Assembly (NCBI GenBank): GCA_035236585.1
Contig: CP141137.1
Span: forward strand, 9,750,327 to 9,814,326
Source: Warburgia ugandensis
Lineage: Eukaryota > Streptophyta > Magnoliopsida > Canellales > Canellaceae
DNA length: 64,000 bases
Direction: 5' to 3'
Positions within the stretch are counted from its first letter, which is position 1; each line of letters starts with the position of its first letter. The notes under the pieces are model-generated. The model saw only the letters and a program-made list of their open reading frames with translations. It had not been told where the DNA came from and did not search any database. The position numbers were made by a program, and so were the translations under genes. Positions 13,446 to 25,288 of this stretch are shown here, one piece after another.

Positions 13446-13623
13446 AAAGGGTAGCCCCGTTGCACAAAGCTCCCTCATAGGTGGGGTTCGGGGAAGGAGC
13501 GGACCACAAATGGCCTATAATATGTAGCTTTACCTTATATTTTGCAAGAGATTGTTTTCACGCCTTGATTGCATAACCTCCAGATGACACAATGACAACG
13601 ACACAATGACAACTTTTATCGTA
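13446..13623 (-). mobile_element. Au-type SINE, copy 4
   Basis: This minus-strand copy has the tail GGGTAGCCCCG at the left and the B-box and head region at the right. The right end is disturbed by a short local duplication of 'cacaatgacaac'. It lies about 330 bp upstream of the VPS2.2 start codon, so it may sit in or near the promoter. Confidence 0.75.
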
Positions 13624-13949
13624 CATGAGTAGGAGACTTATTTTTGGTGCTACCAGACGAAAAGTCGGCTGTACATTGGAAAACTAGTTTTTTAGGAAAT
13701 GTTCTGTCCAAGTAAATATTTTGGCTAGCATGCTTCTTCTTCCTTAAAGCATGGGCACTTTTGGTAATTCAAAATTTGTAACGGCTAACTGGATGTGAAC
13801 AAATAGATCAGGCAGACTCTTGAAGAGCTCTTAAGACTTCGAACTCGGAAAAACCTAGAGCTTACAGAACTTTGCATACTAGGGTTTTCGTCCTTTAGAT
13901 CTGCATTTATAAGATCTGGTTTTTCTTCAGACAGATGAAGAGCATAACC

Positions 13950-16900
13950 ATGAACATTTTCAAGAAGAAGACCACAGCCAAAGGTATGCATTTATAGTGT
14001 TTCTCTGCATATCTTCACATTCCCATCATTTCATTCTAACAACTCTTCGCTAGAACTTTACATTTCCAGATAGAAAAGAACTTAATTTCATGTAGTTCAT
14101 GATGACTAGGTTTAGTTTGAATAACTGGATATTTTGGACTATCGATTTCATGGAGATTTCACTCAATTTGACCCATATTCATGATTCTTCTTTCATTGTT
14201 TTGCAACTTAGGAGAGATATTCGGGTCACCTTCACATGTGTAATCTGTTATCCTTGTTTACATTTGAAAAAAAGAAAGATTTTGATCAGTTCGGAGGAAT
14301 TGTTTGGCTTTTTTTTTTCCTGGGCATTAACTGAAATCAAATAGGTTTTGCTTCTGAAAGCTGAAATCAATTTTCAATTTTTGCAGATGCACTCAGGGAA
14401 AGTAAAAGAGAAATGTCAGTTGCAACCAGAGGTAAGATCTCTTTCTTGAAATTCTTTGGTCATATTCTGCAGTGGAAGATTTATAGATATCTTATTAGTG
14501 GTTATTATGTATTTTTTGGTGCGAATTTGTCCTTCTTGTTTCCATTTCGAGGAATTCCAGTTTGGGTGTTTGTTTTGCTTCCGCCATTGTTTTTATGGGA
14601 TCTGAAATAGCTGAAAGCTGAAAATGGTTGTGAAACCTAATTTTCAGATCAATGGTCTTACTATTAAATTTCATGTAGTACCAGTCTGCCTGAGAAGAAA
14701 GTACCAGTTAATCGAATAGTGGTTGTGTTTATAGATCTGATGTTTTATACCTTTAGGGAGCCTTGGCACAATGGTAGAATTGTCGCTGTGTGACCTAGAG
14801 GTCACGGCTTCGAGATGTGGAAACAGTCTCTTGCAAAAATGTAAGGTAAGGCTGTATACTATAGACCCTTTGTGGTCCGCCCCTTCCCAAGACCCCCCCC
14901 TATGTGGCAGCTTTGTGCACCGGAATGCCCCACCTTTGTTAATGTTTTATACCTTTAAGCACACCAAATTCAATAATTACATGAAATTTGTCTTCATAGA
15001 ACTGCTGTTTTAGCTACATTCAGGTTTAAAATTTTTGATATAGCTAAAATTTCACTGTGGAGAACTAATGGCAAATTTTTCTGCAATTGTCTTAGGTATC
15101 GAACGTGAGATCGCATCTCTGCAATTAGAGGTGTGTAACAATTAGGTGTGCATAACTGAATATGTACCCACATTCTTTGTATTTCATAACTAATTGTTTG
15201 GACCTAAACTGTGGTAGGAGAAAAAGTTAGTGGCAGAGATAAAGAAGACAGCAAAGACTAGCAATGAGGCAAGTTTATCAGTAAATTTAGTGATTTTCTC
15301 CAACTGGTTTTGCTGTTCTTTTGTCATCCAAACAACAGATATGTTTTAATCATTTGTTGTTAATGTCTGCACTATCCAGGCGGCCACTAGAATCTTGGCC
15401 CGTCAACTTGTCAGGCTGAGACAGCAAATCACTAACCTACAAGGGAGCCGTGCACAAATTAGAGGTGTAGCAACCCATACCCAGGTCTTCAAGTTCCCAC
15501 AACTCATTCTGGTCAGCATATTTCTGAACACCTTTTTCTGTTGCCTAAACCATGTGTGTGTGTTTTTTTTATATTCTTGCTAGGCAATGTATGCCAATAC
15601 TTCAATTTCTGTTGGAATGAAAGGGGCAAGTAAAGCTATGAAAGCGATGAACAAGGTATGCTATAGTAGTTTGATATCGGTTGACAGTATTTATTGACTA
15701 GCCTACCAATTGATGTAGCTTTCTTTGTCATTCAAGAAGAAGATCTCACTGTTTATTTCTCTAGGAAATTTTCTATAACAATACTCTAAAAATGCTCCAG
15801 CAATGCTCTCAAGTACATTGTCACTTTTCAGGAAATGGCCCCAGCAAAGCAAGCAAAAATAATGCAAGAATTCCAAAAGCAGTCAGCACAAATGGACATG
15901 ACGGTAAAGTTTCCAGCTGCCTTGGTATCTACTTCTATTGAATGTTTTTATGTCATGATTGCACTCTACGTAGAGTTCATGACTCACCTTAACAGGAATA
16001 ATGGAAGTGTAAAATATAGTTCCCTATGAATAGGACCCGGACAAGCACTTTTGCTAGCTGATTTTGTTCTATATGGGATGGCTTTTGGGTTTTGCCCCTT
16101 GCTTGGAGGACAAATATCTATTCCTTTCTTGCAAGCTTTTGATGAATATTTTTTCTCTTTTATCAGCCATATTATGAAACTTTTTGAAAGAGTGATTGAG
16201 AAATGGCTAAGGCATGAGACAAATGTATCGGAGAACAAGTTTGGTTTCATGCTTAGGAGGTCTCTACCATGAAGGCTATTTTCCTACTTAGACATCTGAT
16301 AGAGAAATATAGGGAGATGAGGAAAGACCTTCACATGGTCTTTATTGACTTAGAAAAACCTTATGATAGGGTCCCCAGAGAGTTAATATGGTGGGTGTTG
16401 GGCAAGAAAGGGGTTTCATGGGGGTATATACACATAATTAAGAACATGTAGAGGCGTTAACAAACGTTAGGAACACTAGTGGAGAAACCGATTGATTTTC
16501 TTATCCCTATAGGATTATACCAAGGATTAACATTAAGCCTATACCTTTCCACCTTGGTTATGAATGAGTTAACAAAACATTTGCATGAGGAGATTCCATT
16601 GTACATGTTATTTGTCGATGATATAGTTTTGATTAATAAGGGGAGGGCATAAACACAAAGATAGAGTTGTGGAGAGAAGCATTAAAATCTAAAGGATTTA
16701 AAATTATCCAAACTAAGACAGAGTGTATGGAATACAATTTTAACAAGGAGAGGAGCCGAAGTGGAGCACCAGTAAAGGTTGATAACCAAGAAGTCCCCCT
16801 AAAAAAACACTTCAGATGCTTAGTATCGGTAATTCATGAGAGCAGAGATATTGAGATGCATCGGAATCTAAAGGATTTAAAATTAGCCAAACTAAGACAA

Positions 16901-19422
16901 GAGTATATGGAATATAATTTTAATGAGGAGAGGAGTGGGAGTGGGAGTGGGAGTGGAGCACTAGTAAAGATTGATAACCAAGAAATCCCCCTAAAAGAAC
17001 ACTTCTGATACTTGGGATTGATAATTCATGAGAGTAGAGAGATTAAGAGGGAGATTACCCAAAGAATCCAAGCTGGTTGGAACAAATAGAGATGTGCCTC
17101 TGGAGTTTTGTGTGATATGAAGATGCCACTCAAACTAAAAGAAAAATTCTATAGGATGGGTATAATGTTAGACATGCTCTATGGAACCGAGTGTTGGGCA
17201 GTTAAGGAACAACATGTTCATAGGATGAGCATCGCCAAAATGTGGATATTGAGATGGATGAGTATGGATGAGTGGCAAGACTAGAAAGGATAGAATTAGA
17301 AATTAAAACATTAGAGGAAACTTAGGAGTAGTACCAATAGGTAACAAGATGAGGGGGATTTGACTTAGATGGTTTGGGCGTGTCTAATGGAGACAAAAAA
17401 GGGCACCAGTTAGAAGGAGTGAGGTGATCCAAGTCGAAAGTTCTAAAAGGGCAAGAGGAAGGCCCAAAAGAACGTGGATAGAAGTGGCGAGAAGAGAGGA
17501 ATGGAGAAACAAGATTCATGTGACCGACCCCTAATCAGGGTAAGGTCTTGATGATGATGATATGTTATGATAGTATTACTTCAATATGTGTCTTGTAAAT
17601 TACTGCTAGCTATTTTAATTGTTCCATAGATTCTGTGCTAGTCAAAGAAACTCTTCAACTTCACCCTTTCTTAAATTCAAAGCGTAGTATGCATAACCCA
17701 CAAGCATTTAGGAAATTCTAGTTAAGCTGTGCTTTAACACCAGTAATACTACATTCCAGCATCTCTACTTTTGAAAGTTTATATTACTGTCACTTTTTGA
17801 GTTTGTTCATTTCACTTGATCAGATTTCTGGGCTTATCCTGTCCACATTATTAGAATAAAATTCTTGGTTTGTGCAAAAGAAACCTTAGCTTCGTATTAC
17901 TTTACATTATAATATGCTATACAAAAACAAGAATACTCTGTTTTTAGATAGATAAAAGCTGAAGCAAAAAATTTGGAAGACATTGATCTTCTTATTGTGG
18001 TAAAACTACTCTGTTTAGACTGGTTATAATGTTCTTGAGACTGTTATGAGTTACAATGTTCTTTTCAGTTACCAAAAATTTAAATTCTTGCTCATGCATT
18101 TCTAATACCATAAATTTTAAAAATTTTAATACAATTAGAGCAAAAGCCTCATGTCAACATTGGCCACTACTTGTTTGCCATTACTGACATTTGAAAAAAA
18201 AATTGGTCGGGTACATAAGGAAAAGAAATCATTTACAAAACAGCAAGGGAAATCAGGAAACGAGATAATCCTAAAATGTGTGAGAAAAGGCAGGCAATCC
18301 ATGTGAACTTAAGTCCGCCTGCAACCATTGCCAAGGAAGGGAAGTGATCGAATGGAATGGTGTTGCCTCTTTCTGAGTTGAAAGACCTCCCACAAAAAGT
18401 TGAGAAAAGGCAGGCAATCAATGTCGAATCAAGACACCTGAACTCATTCATGGAGGGAGGGAATTGAATGCATGGAATGTCTGGTACATATGGTAAAGAA
18501 ATCAATTATGTAACAGCAAGGGAAATCAGGAAACAAGATAATCTCACAATGTGTGATAAAAGCTAGGCAATCCATGTGAACTTAAGTCCATCTGCAATCA
18601 AGACAGCTGAACTCATTCACGAGTGAGGGAAATGAATGCATCGAATGACTGGTGCATAAGGTAAAGAAATCAATTATGAAACAGCAAGGGAAATCAGGAA
18701 ACAAAATAATCCCAAAATGTGTGAGAAAAGGCAGGCAATCCATGTGACCTTAAGTTAACCCTTCCCATGACATCAAATAAGCAAAAGAAGCCCAAAATGG
18801 AGTTTTGAACTCACTTTGTAAATGTTGATTACATGTCCTGCAGTAGGGAATTGTATCATAATGTGTCGTATGGCACCAACAAAAACATTGGTTTTGTACT
18901 TTGGTCCATCAAACAGCACTATTTGGGGTTTTGTTGATGTCAAAGGAATTCTGAAGACATTCCAAACAGAGCCTGATTTGAACCAGATAATGAATCGCCT
19001 GATATATCTATCAGATGATACATAACATGGATTGCCTGTTCCAAATGAGCCAATTTCTCTATACACACACCCACATAATCATTGGTTTTGTACTTCGATC
19101 CATCAAACAGCACTGTTTGTTTTTCTTGATTGCAAAGGAATTGCCGAGACATTCCGCATAAAACCTGTAGTTGTACCAGATAATGGCCTGATATATCTAT
19201 CAGATGATACATAACATGGATTGCCTGTTCCATATGTAACTATTTCTATACGGTTGCATATTTGTCACCTGGTTAGCCCAAATCTGATACTTCTCTAGAA
19301 CTGATTCCCTAACCAGTTGTGGTTGGCATACATGCACCGTATTTGGAGGCAGATTTGGAAGTGTCACCATATCATCCCGAGGGACTTGAGATCCCTGTTA
19401 AGGATAACTGATGCAAGATAAT

Positions 19423-19513
<91 letters not shown>

Positions 19514-20107
19514 GTCAATAAATGAAAATGTATAATCTAATATGTCTTACCGTATACAGATTGAGATGATGTCTGAATCTATTGATGAAACTTTGGATAA
19601 AGATGAAGCAGAAGAGGAAACAGAAGAGCTCACTAACCAGGTAAACTTCAATGTCTGAATCTTTCAAGCAGCACCATAACTGTAATGCTGCCTCTACTTA
19701 ACGATGATACTTATCTGTGATCATTTCAGGTGCTCGATGAAATTGGGGTAGATATTGCCTCACAGGTTAGTTTTTGAAAACCTTGCTGAGTTGTTTAACA
19801 GTTCTTTACTTGTCTGCTTGGTTCAAAAATGCAATTGACTTGCATTGCTGATAATATCATTTCCTTGGTCCTTGGCTATGACTTTTAACAGTTATCTTCA
19901 GCTCCTAAAGGCCGGATTGCAGGGAAGAAAGTTGAAGATGTTGTCGCAAGGTAATTTCTGGGTAGCTCATTTCCATGTATGTTAGAAAGTAATAAACGTT
20001 CAATTTTTTTTTACCTTCCTAAAAGTCTTAAGATTATGGTCTGCAGTTCTGAGCCTTCCGAGGTTGAGGACCTAGAGAAGAGGTTGGCATCCCTGCGGCG
20101 CATTTGA
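13950..20107 (+). CDS. VPS2.2: ESCRT-III subunit, VPS2/CHMP2 family, closest to Arabidopsis VPS2.2
   Basis: ESCRT-III subunits polymerise on endosomal membranes to sort cargo into multivesicular bodies. Eleven exons are seen: 13950-13983, 14387-14431, 15096-15130, 15218-15268, 15380-15484, 15584-15655, 15832-15903, 19560-19640, 19730-19765, 19892-19950 and 20047-20107. They total 651 nt, or 216 residues, with all phases consistent. The protein starts MNIFKKKTTAKDALRESKRE, has the basic N-terminal helical core (residues ~10-120), an acidic segment (DKDEAEEETEEL, about 150-165), and ends EDLEKRLASLRRI, an MIM1-type motif for binding VPS4. The start matches the family start as I remember it. Intron 4 has a GC donor (GAG|GCAAGT). 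Intron 2 carries a SINE; the 3.7-kb intron 7 carries a LINE fragment, tandem repeats and a GA run. The gene appears intact. The alternative name is the very similar VPS2.3. Confidence 0.93.
14756..14941 (+). mobile_element. Au-type SINE, copy 5, in VPS2.2 intron 2, with 16-bp target duplication
   Basis: The head GGGAGCCTTGGCACAATGG, the B box (GGTCACGGCTTCGAG) and a degraded tail (GTGCACCGGAATGCCCC) are visible. The perfect 16-bp direct repeat ATGTTTTATACCTTTA lies at 14740-14755 and 14942-14957. It is in the same orientation as the host gene. Confidence 0.9.
16155..17562 (+). mobile_element. RTE-type LINE fragment in VPS2.2 intron 7
   Basis: The translated pieces match the plant RTE reverse transcriptase: an ERVIEKWL segment, SENKFGF, HMVFIDLEKPYDRVPRELIW and YMLFVDDIVLI (the catalytic box reads FVDD, not FADD). 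The thumb region (YNFNKERS...DNQEVPLK) and the C-terminal region follow. Multiple stops and frameshifts break it, and the endonuclease is missing, so it is 5'-truncated. The 3' end shows the RTE-like GGTAAGGTCTTGATGATGATG tail. A region of about 179 bp is tandemly duplicated inside it (16686-17043). Confidence 0.85.
18211..18754. repeat. Three diverged tandem copies in VPS2.2 intron 7
   Basis: Copies start near 18211, 18484 and 18652. They share 'aacagcaagggaaatcagga' and 'ggcaggcaatccatgtga' blocks. The first interval is longer because of an internal duplication of the 'gagaaaaggcaggcaatc' block. Confidence 0.7.
18886..19232. repeat. Two-copy tandem duplication, period about 190 bp, VPS2.2 intron 7
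   Basis: Both copies start CATTGGTTTTGTACTT (18886 and 19080) and both end with the same 'cagatgatacataacatgga' block followed by 'ttgcctgttcc'. Overlapping ORFs here read the same duplicated peptide twice. No known protein is recognised. Confidence 0.7.
19428..19509. repeat. (GA)n microsatellite, about 41 units
   Basis: This uninterrupted GA run ends 50 bp upstream of VPS2.2 exon 8. Its position close to the acceptor could affect intron 7 splicing, and its length makes it a likely polymorphic marker. Confidence 0.95.
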
Positions 20108-20117
20108 CACACTAAAA

Positions 20118-20725
20118 GAAATTCACATTTACAGATCCTATGAAAAAGTCTTTATGTAAATCTGCTCAGTGCTGCAGCGGCCTTTTCGAGTTGCATTTTC
20201 TTGGACAATCGGCATCTGGTAGGCTTATATTTGTCAATAATGTAGATAAAATACTTGATAATTGCATTCAGTTCCTAATGTATCAGAGTTCTGTGTATGC
20301 TTGCACTCTCTCCTCCAACTCCCTCTGAAATTCACATTTGCAGATCCTATTAAAAAGTCTTTATGTAAATCTGCTCAGTGCAGCAGTTGCCTTTTCGAGT
20401 CCTATGTTCTTGAAAATTGGCATTTGGTAGGCTTATATTTGTTACTAAAAGGGCAACCCCGGTTCACGAAGCTCCCGCACATACAGGGTCTGGGGAAGGG
20501 GTGGATGATAAGGATCAATAGTACGCAGCCTTACTTTGCATTTTGTAATAGGCTGTTTTCATGCCTTGAACCTGTGACCTCGAAGTCACACAATCACAAC
20601 TCTACCATTGCGCCAAGGCTCCCCTTCAGGCTTATATTTGTTACTGATGTAGATAAAATGCTTGATAATTGCATTCAGTTCCTAATGTAACAGAGGTTTG
20701 TGTATGCTTGGACTCTGTCCTCCAA
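20118..20725 (+). repeat. Tandem duplication of the VPS2.2 3' flank, second copy split by a SINE
   Basis: Copy A spans about 20118-20318. Copy B starts at 20337 (offset 219 bp) and runs to about 20725. Both contain 'gaaattcacattt', 'aaagtctttatgtaaatctg', 'ctcagtgc' and 'gataattgcattcagttcct'. Copy B contains a SINE at 20447-20627. The block begins 11 bases after the stop codon, so it is probably the 3' UTR. Confidence 0.85.
20447..20627 (-). mobile_element. Au-type SINE, copy 6, with 18-bp target duplication
   Basis: This is a full-length minus-strand copy with the tail AAAAGGGCAACCCCGG at the left and GCCAAGGCTCCCC at the right. A perfect 18-bp direct repeat flanks it at 20429-20446 and 20628-20645. 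It sits in the second copy of the VPS2.2 3' flank. Confidence 0.93.
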
Positions 20726-20727
20726 AA

Positions 20728-20766
20728 TAAAAAGGACAGCCCTGGTGCACGAAACTCCCTCTACAT
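20728..20766 (-). mobile_element. Au-type SINE, copy 7, tail fragment only
   Basis: Only the 3' tail AAAGGACAGCCCTGGTGCAC plus about 15 bases is present, followed by a T run. It is a truncated fragment. Confidence 0.6.
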
Positions 20767-21155
20767 TTTTTTTTTGTCACAGCAAAGAATCCCTGTTATT
20801 AAAAGCATTAAACAGAGATAAAAATTATTCATGAACAATATCCGCAGCTTTAGGACGGTTTTTGTCTATGTCCAGATAATTCTTTTGGTGATGTAACTAC
20901 GTCCAAATACGTGTATCTGTATTTTCTATAGCCAAAGCTAAGATGATGCAACTCATCTGATTGATGATCATCCAATGAAGGGCCCCTATTAACGTAATCA
21001 AAAGGTCTCGTAGTCAAATCTGAACGCTTGGATCAATGTCTCATTTATTGATTGAATGGTTTTGAAATGATCATTTCCCCTCAAGTGATAATTCAATGAT
21101 GTTTGTGTTCTAGCAAATAGGTGGAGCTGCGTCGGTTTTACATACATTAGGAAGA

Positions 21156-21344
21156 GAAGCAGCCCCTCTGTGCGCAAAGCTCCTGCCTATGTAGGGTTCG
21201 GGAAAGGAGAGGACCACAAGGGTCGAAAGAACACAGCCTTAACACAGCCTTGCCTTGATTTTGCAAGAGACTGTTTTCACACTTTGAATCCGTGACTTCA
21301 AGATCACACGACAACAACTTTTACCGTTGCGCCAAGTCTCCCCT
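21156..21344 (-). mobile_element. Au-type SINE, copy 8
   Basis: This minus-strand copy has a degraded tail (AGCAGCCCCTCTGTGCGC) and an intact head (CGTTGCGCCAAGTCTCCCC). A short internal duplication of 'aacacagcctt' lies in the body. The target duplication is not clear. Confidence 0.82.
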
Positions 21345-21798
21345 CACATTACAAAAAGAGGCACAATAGAAAACCTTCAACTTATACGTGATTGAGCCAA
21401 GGCAAAGATTGTTGTGTAGTTGTATCTCAATTACAACCACATTAATTACTTGGGAAGCTATTTATTTATTAACAGTAGAGACCAAGGCAATTACTTGGAG
21501 TAGTAGTCAAGTCAAGGTGATTATGAGAAGCTTATATATAGCCTCATAAGCCACCAATGATAGGATCAAGACTTTTATCGTTAAACCAGAGTTTGAGAGA
21601 GGGAGAGGGAGAGACTATGTGTGTAATGGGATCACAAAAGGTGATTTAGATTAAATCAATTTTTGTTCTTCATTGTAGATCTTTTTTCTCACAATGAAGA
21701 ATATCATATTGTGCCCTGTGGACGTACGCAGTTTGTCAGATTGTGTAAATCTAAATATTTTTATATGAAGGTACCGACCTTTGAATGCTTATCTACTA

Positions 21799-21976
21799 AA
21801 AGGGCAGCCCCTATGCACGAAGCTCCTTCCTATGCAGGGTCTAGGGAAGGAGCGGACCACAAGAGCCTAAAGTACACAGTCTTACCTTGCATTTGCAAGA
21901 GGCTGTTTCCACGCCTTAAACCATTGGCCTCAAGATCACACAACGACAACTTTTACCGTTGTGTCAAGGCTCCCCT
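21799..21976 (-). mobile_element. Au-type SINE, copy 9, with 19-bp target duplication
   Basis: This is a full-length minus-strand copy with a perfect 19-bp direct repeat, TTTGAATGCTTATCTACTA, at 21780-21798 and 21977-21995. Confidence 0.93.
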
Positions 21977-21995
21977 TTTGAATGCTTATCTACTA

Positions 21996-23020
21996 AACAA
22001 AAAAAAATCAAATGAATTCATGATCTTAGCATCCTAAAATCTATATTTTTGGGACTTGAATTTAGACCTTACGTATGTATAAAGATTCTAACCATTCATT
22101 ATTTGCGATAAAAACCACACTTCTCTGGATGTTAGAATTGTTCTCTTTACCTGTTTTTTAAAATATTTGACATCCAAGCTTACAAAAATCAGAAGAGTGG
22201 GTGCAATGATTTAAAGATAGACCCTTTGATGGAGAAAATGAGAGGTGCTTCTAGGCAACAGCTATGTAGGGCCTTCGGCCTGGCATTCTCCTTTAATGCA
22301 TGCCGATATATCGCTCCCACTGACCATCGACAATGTCCATCATGTGTGGGAAAGTTACCCATGGATGGTGATACTTTCACTGCTACTGGCAGCCATAACA
22401 CATCAAATTATTCATGGACAAGCATATACTGTTTTAGTGCTGTTGTTATATTTCTTTCCTCATAATTTTCTTGTAATTTAACTCCGTTCCAAAGTATAAG
22501 ACAGGCATTTGGTGGGCGACCACATGGTTTTTGTTCCACCTGAACAGACTTCATAGATCAAGGTCTTAGATTATCTGATCAACTTCATAGATCAAAGTCA
22601 TAGATTATCTGATCAAGAGTTTTTTATTTTTTCTTTGTTTTTTTGGTGAGAATGATAGATGCAAGTCTGCACATGCAATTTATCCACTTCAAATGTGCAT
22701 TCACATCATCCACAATTTCAGCTTTTTCATGAACTGGAGAGGCTGAAAATTTTCTCTTCTCGCAAACGAGATCAGCAAACATAGTTGTTGAGTGACAAAC
22801 CATGGAAGTCAAGCCTATACGAAGATCGAATGCGTAGTTTCTCCCAGGAAGAATCCGAACGATGTGATGTTAAAGTGGGGCCCACTTTTTGATGATCTAG
22901 ATCTTTAATCTCATAAGTTGTATAGTACATGAGCTATATGTACTCAAAAAGCCAACTCCATCTAAAGCTTATAACGCCTTACTTTCTCGCATTTAAATGA
23001 ATTGTTTGGAAGGGATTATA
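21996..23020. other. No recognised gene
   Basis: Short overlapping ORFs near 22226-22481 have no recognisable domain. A 32-bp unit containing 'cttcatagatcaa' and 'tagattatctgatcaa' is tandemly doubled at 22551-22618. Confidence 0.4.
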
Positions 23021-23137
23021 AAATCAGCCTCTTGCAAAAATGCAAGGTAAGACTGCCTCCTTTAGGCTATTGTGACCCGCCCCTTCCTCGGACCCCGCAT
23101 AAGCAGGAGCGTCGTGCACCGAGACTGCCCTTTTTTA
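23021..23137 (+). mobile_element. Au-type SINE, copy 10, 5'-truncated
   Basis: It starts inside the body (ATCAGCCTCTTGCAAAAATG) and runs to the GACTGCCCTTTTTT tail. The tRNA-like head is missing. Confidence 0.8.
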
Positions 23138-24187
23138 GGTAAACTATCTCCACGCAAGGCGGCCAGGTTGAGGCTGAACATCAGCTGGATAAGAGTAAGT
23201 CAAAATCCTTCACAGCATCGCAGGACTTGTTTAGTCCATATTATATCGAAAAATCTGACATAGTCTTATAAAATGGGATTTCTTAAGCCTTGTCAATTGG
23301 CTCCCGTTATTGTCCAAATATTTTATGTTGGGAGCCTTGTCTTCCCAAGGAAGTCATTAGGAGTAGTACTGCATAAGCTTAGAGACTTAGAACATGGTAT
23401 ATAAAAAGAGAGACGAATTAAAGTGGAGAACAAGCAAAGCAAAATGGAGCAGGAGCGAGGGTGCCACTCAGAAGGAAGGATTCAGGTAAGTACGATGATA
23501 ACTCCATTGTCATCTTCTTCTCTTCCTCCTTTTTGGACCTTTTCATGGGTATTTATTACACCGATTATTTCTGCTAAGTATTCCTGCTCAAGGAGTTCAA
23601 ACAGTCCCATGATTGAAATAGGAACCATTTTTACTAAGTAGCTTAAAATGTTGAGAATTGCTAAACTCACCACCATGAGGTGTAGTCTAGCAACTACATC
23701 TTATGAGGCCCACCTATATGTGATTTGACTCGTCAATCTTATTGCTCTTATAGATAAAAAAGCATGTAGCTTGAATGATTCTACTGCTATAAAACAGTCC
23801 AATTTTTATTAAGTTTTTCAAATGTCCGCTTTAAACACAACATTTAGTATGGTCTTTAGATGCTAGAGGCATCCAAATCACATAACTTTTTTTTATTATC
23901 TATAAGATATCTAAATATAGAGGAACAAGATGAATGCGCCAAATCATTCAAAGTTAGGCCTCGTAGAATGCAGTCGCTAGAATACACCTATAGTGCGGTT
24001 AATATAGCATTTCCTCTAAAATGCCAATCTCATGAGAAGAATGATCCAGTGAAGTGCTTGCAGGCAACCCGCATTTACTTAGTGGAGCCTAGCTGTCATT
24101 CATCTGGCTTGTTCATCTGATTTCAGTTATAGGAATGCTTAAGTTCAATTTCTTCTACTAATAACTCTCCTTTCACATTTTCAACAG

Positions 24188-25288
24188 AAAAAAGGAGTAC
24201 GGTTGATAATATATGGACTCAACTCCCCAAGGAAATAATAGGTCTCATCTTAGAACGCTTGAACCTAGTTGATTATATTCGGTTTGGTGCCGTCTGCGTC
24301 AGGTGGAGATCAATGGTCTCTGAGAAGCTGTATCATCCATCACCTGATCTCAAATGGGTGATGCTGTCTTTCAACCCAAAGAGCAGTATTCGTGAGTTTT
24401 TCAGCCTATCAGAGGGTAGAGAATACAAGCTAAACTTACCAGAGGCTCGCAATGATCGCTGTTGTGGTTCTTCACATGGTTGGATGATAATGACTCAAAC
24501 AGAAAGGAAATTTCCTCCTGAATCCATTTTCAAAAGCCCAAATTCAACTTCCCTACTTCTTCACAAGACGGGCTAAGCCGAACCGTGAATTAAACTATAT
24601 TGGGAAAGCTATCCTATCTGCTGCCCCTACACTGGAGAACATCAGTGCAGGCCACTGTGTAGTTGTGGCAATGTATGATGGTTTCCATTTAGCCTTCTGT
24701 AAACCAGGAGATAAAACATGGAGACCCCTTGAAAAGTCCCATGATTCTTTCTACGATATCATATTTTACCGGGGGCTGTTGTATGCCTTGAATGGAAGCA
24801 GACAAGTGACGGTTTGGGAATTAGGCGCCGCTCCTAAAGTTGATAGCATCCCTCTGCCCACTGAAGCCGAATTCTTTTGTTATGGTTTGGCCCATCTAGT
24901 TGAATCTTGTGGGGACTTACTGATGGTTATTAGATTGCCCAATCGAAGTTATTACGATAAGACGGAGGGATTTAGACTACTCAAGCAAGATCCCAGTTCT
25001 AACAAATGGGTTGTGATGGAGAGCTTGGGTGATCAAATGCTGCTGTTGGGTCTCACCTGTTTCGGTTCTCATGCGGCTACTATCTCGATATCTCTGAAGG
25101 CTACTACCGATATGTCGGCACTGGGATTCAAAAAGAATTGCATATACTACGGCTTCGGAAATAATGTATGTGGGACTGGTGATGGTTCGTGCACATTTCA
25201 GTTGGAGGATGGCAGGATAGGGAAACTTCCGAGTATCTATTCCTCGTATAAGTTTACACCCATCTGGGTTACACCAAATCCATGGTAG
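24188..25288 (+). pseudogene. F-box protein with DUF295 domain, frameshifted
   Basis: The first part encodes an F-box (WTQLPKEIIGLILERLNL...CVRWRS), the module that binds SKP1 in SCF ubiquitin ligases. The second part (24520-25288) encodes a DUF295 beta-propeller-like domain with blocks such as DKTWRPLEKS, GLLYAL, LVESCGDLLMVIRL and SLGDQMLLLG, ending PIWVTPNPW. The two parts are in different frames. Dropping one C from the TTTCCTCCTG run (24511-24520) would restore the family-like LLNPFSKAQIQLP, so the break is a 1-bp insertion. The coding block starts after an AG acceptor at 24187 and lacks its own ATG. A possible first exon (23444-23485, ATG to a GTAAGT donor) lies upstream, but its phase does not fit. 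Either a recent pseudogene or an assembly error is possible. Confidence 0.8.

Noticed and set aside
23444-23485. First coding exon of the F-box gene
   Set aside because: It has an ATG and a good GTAAGT donor, but its phase does not match the exon at 24188, so it is not joined to that gene here.
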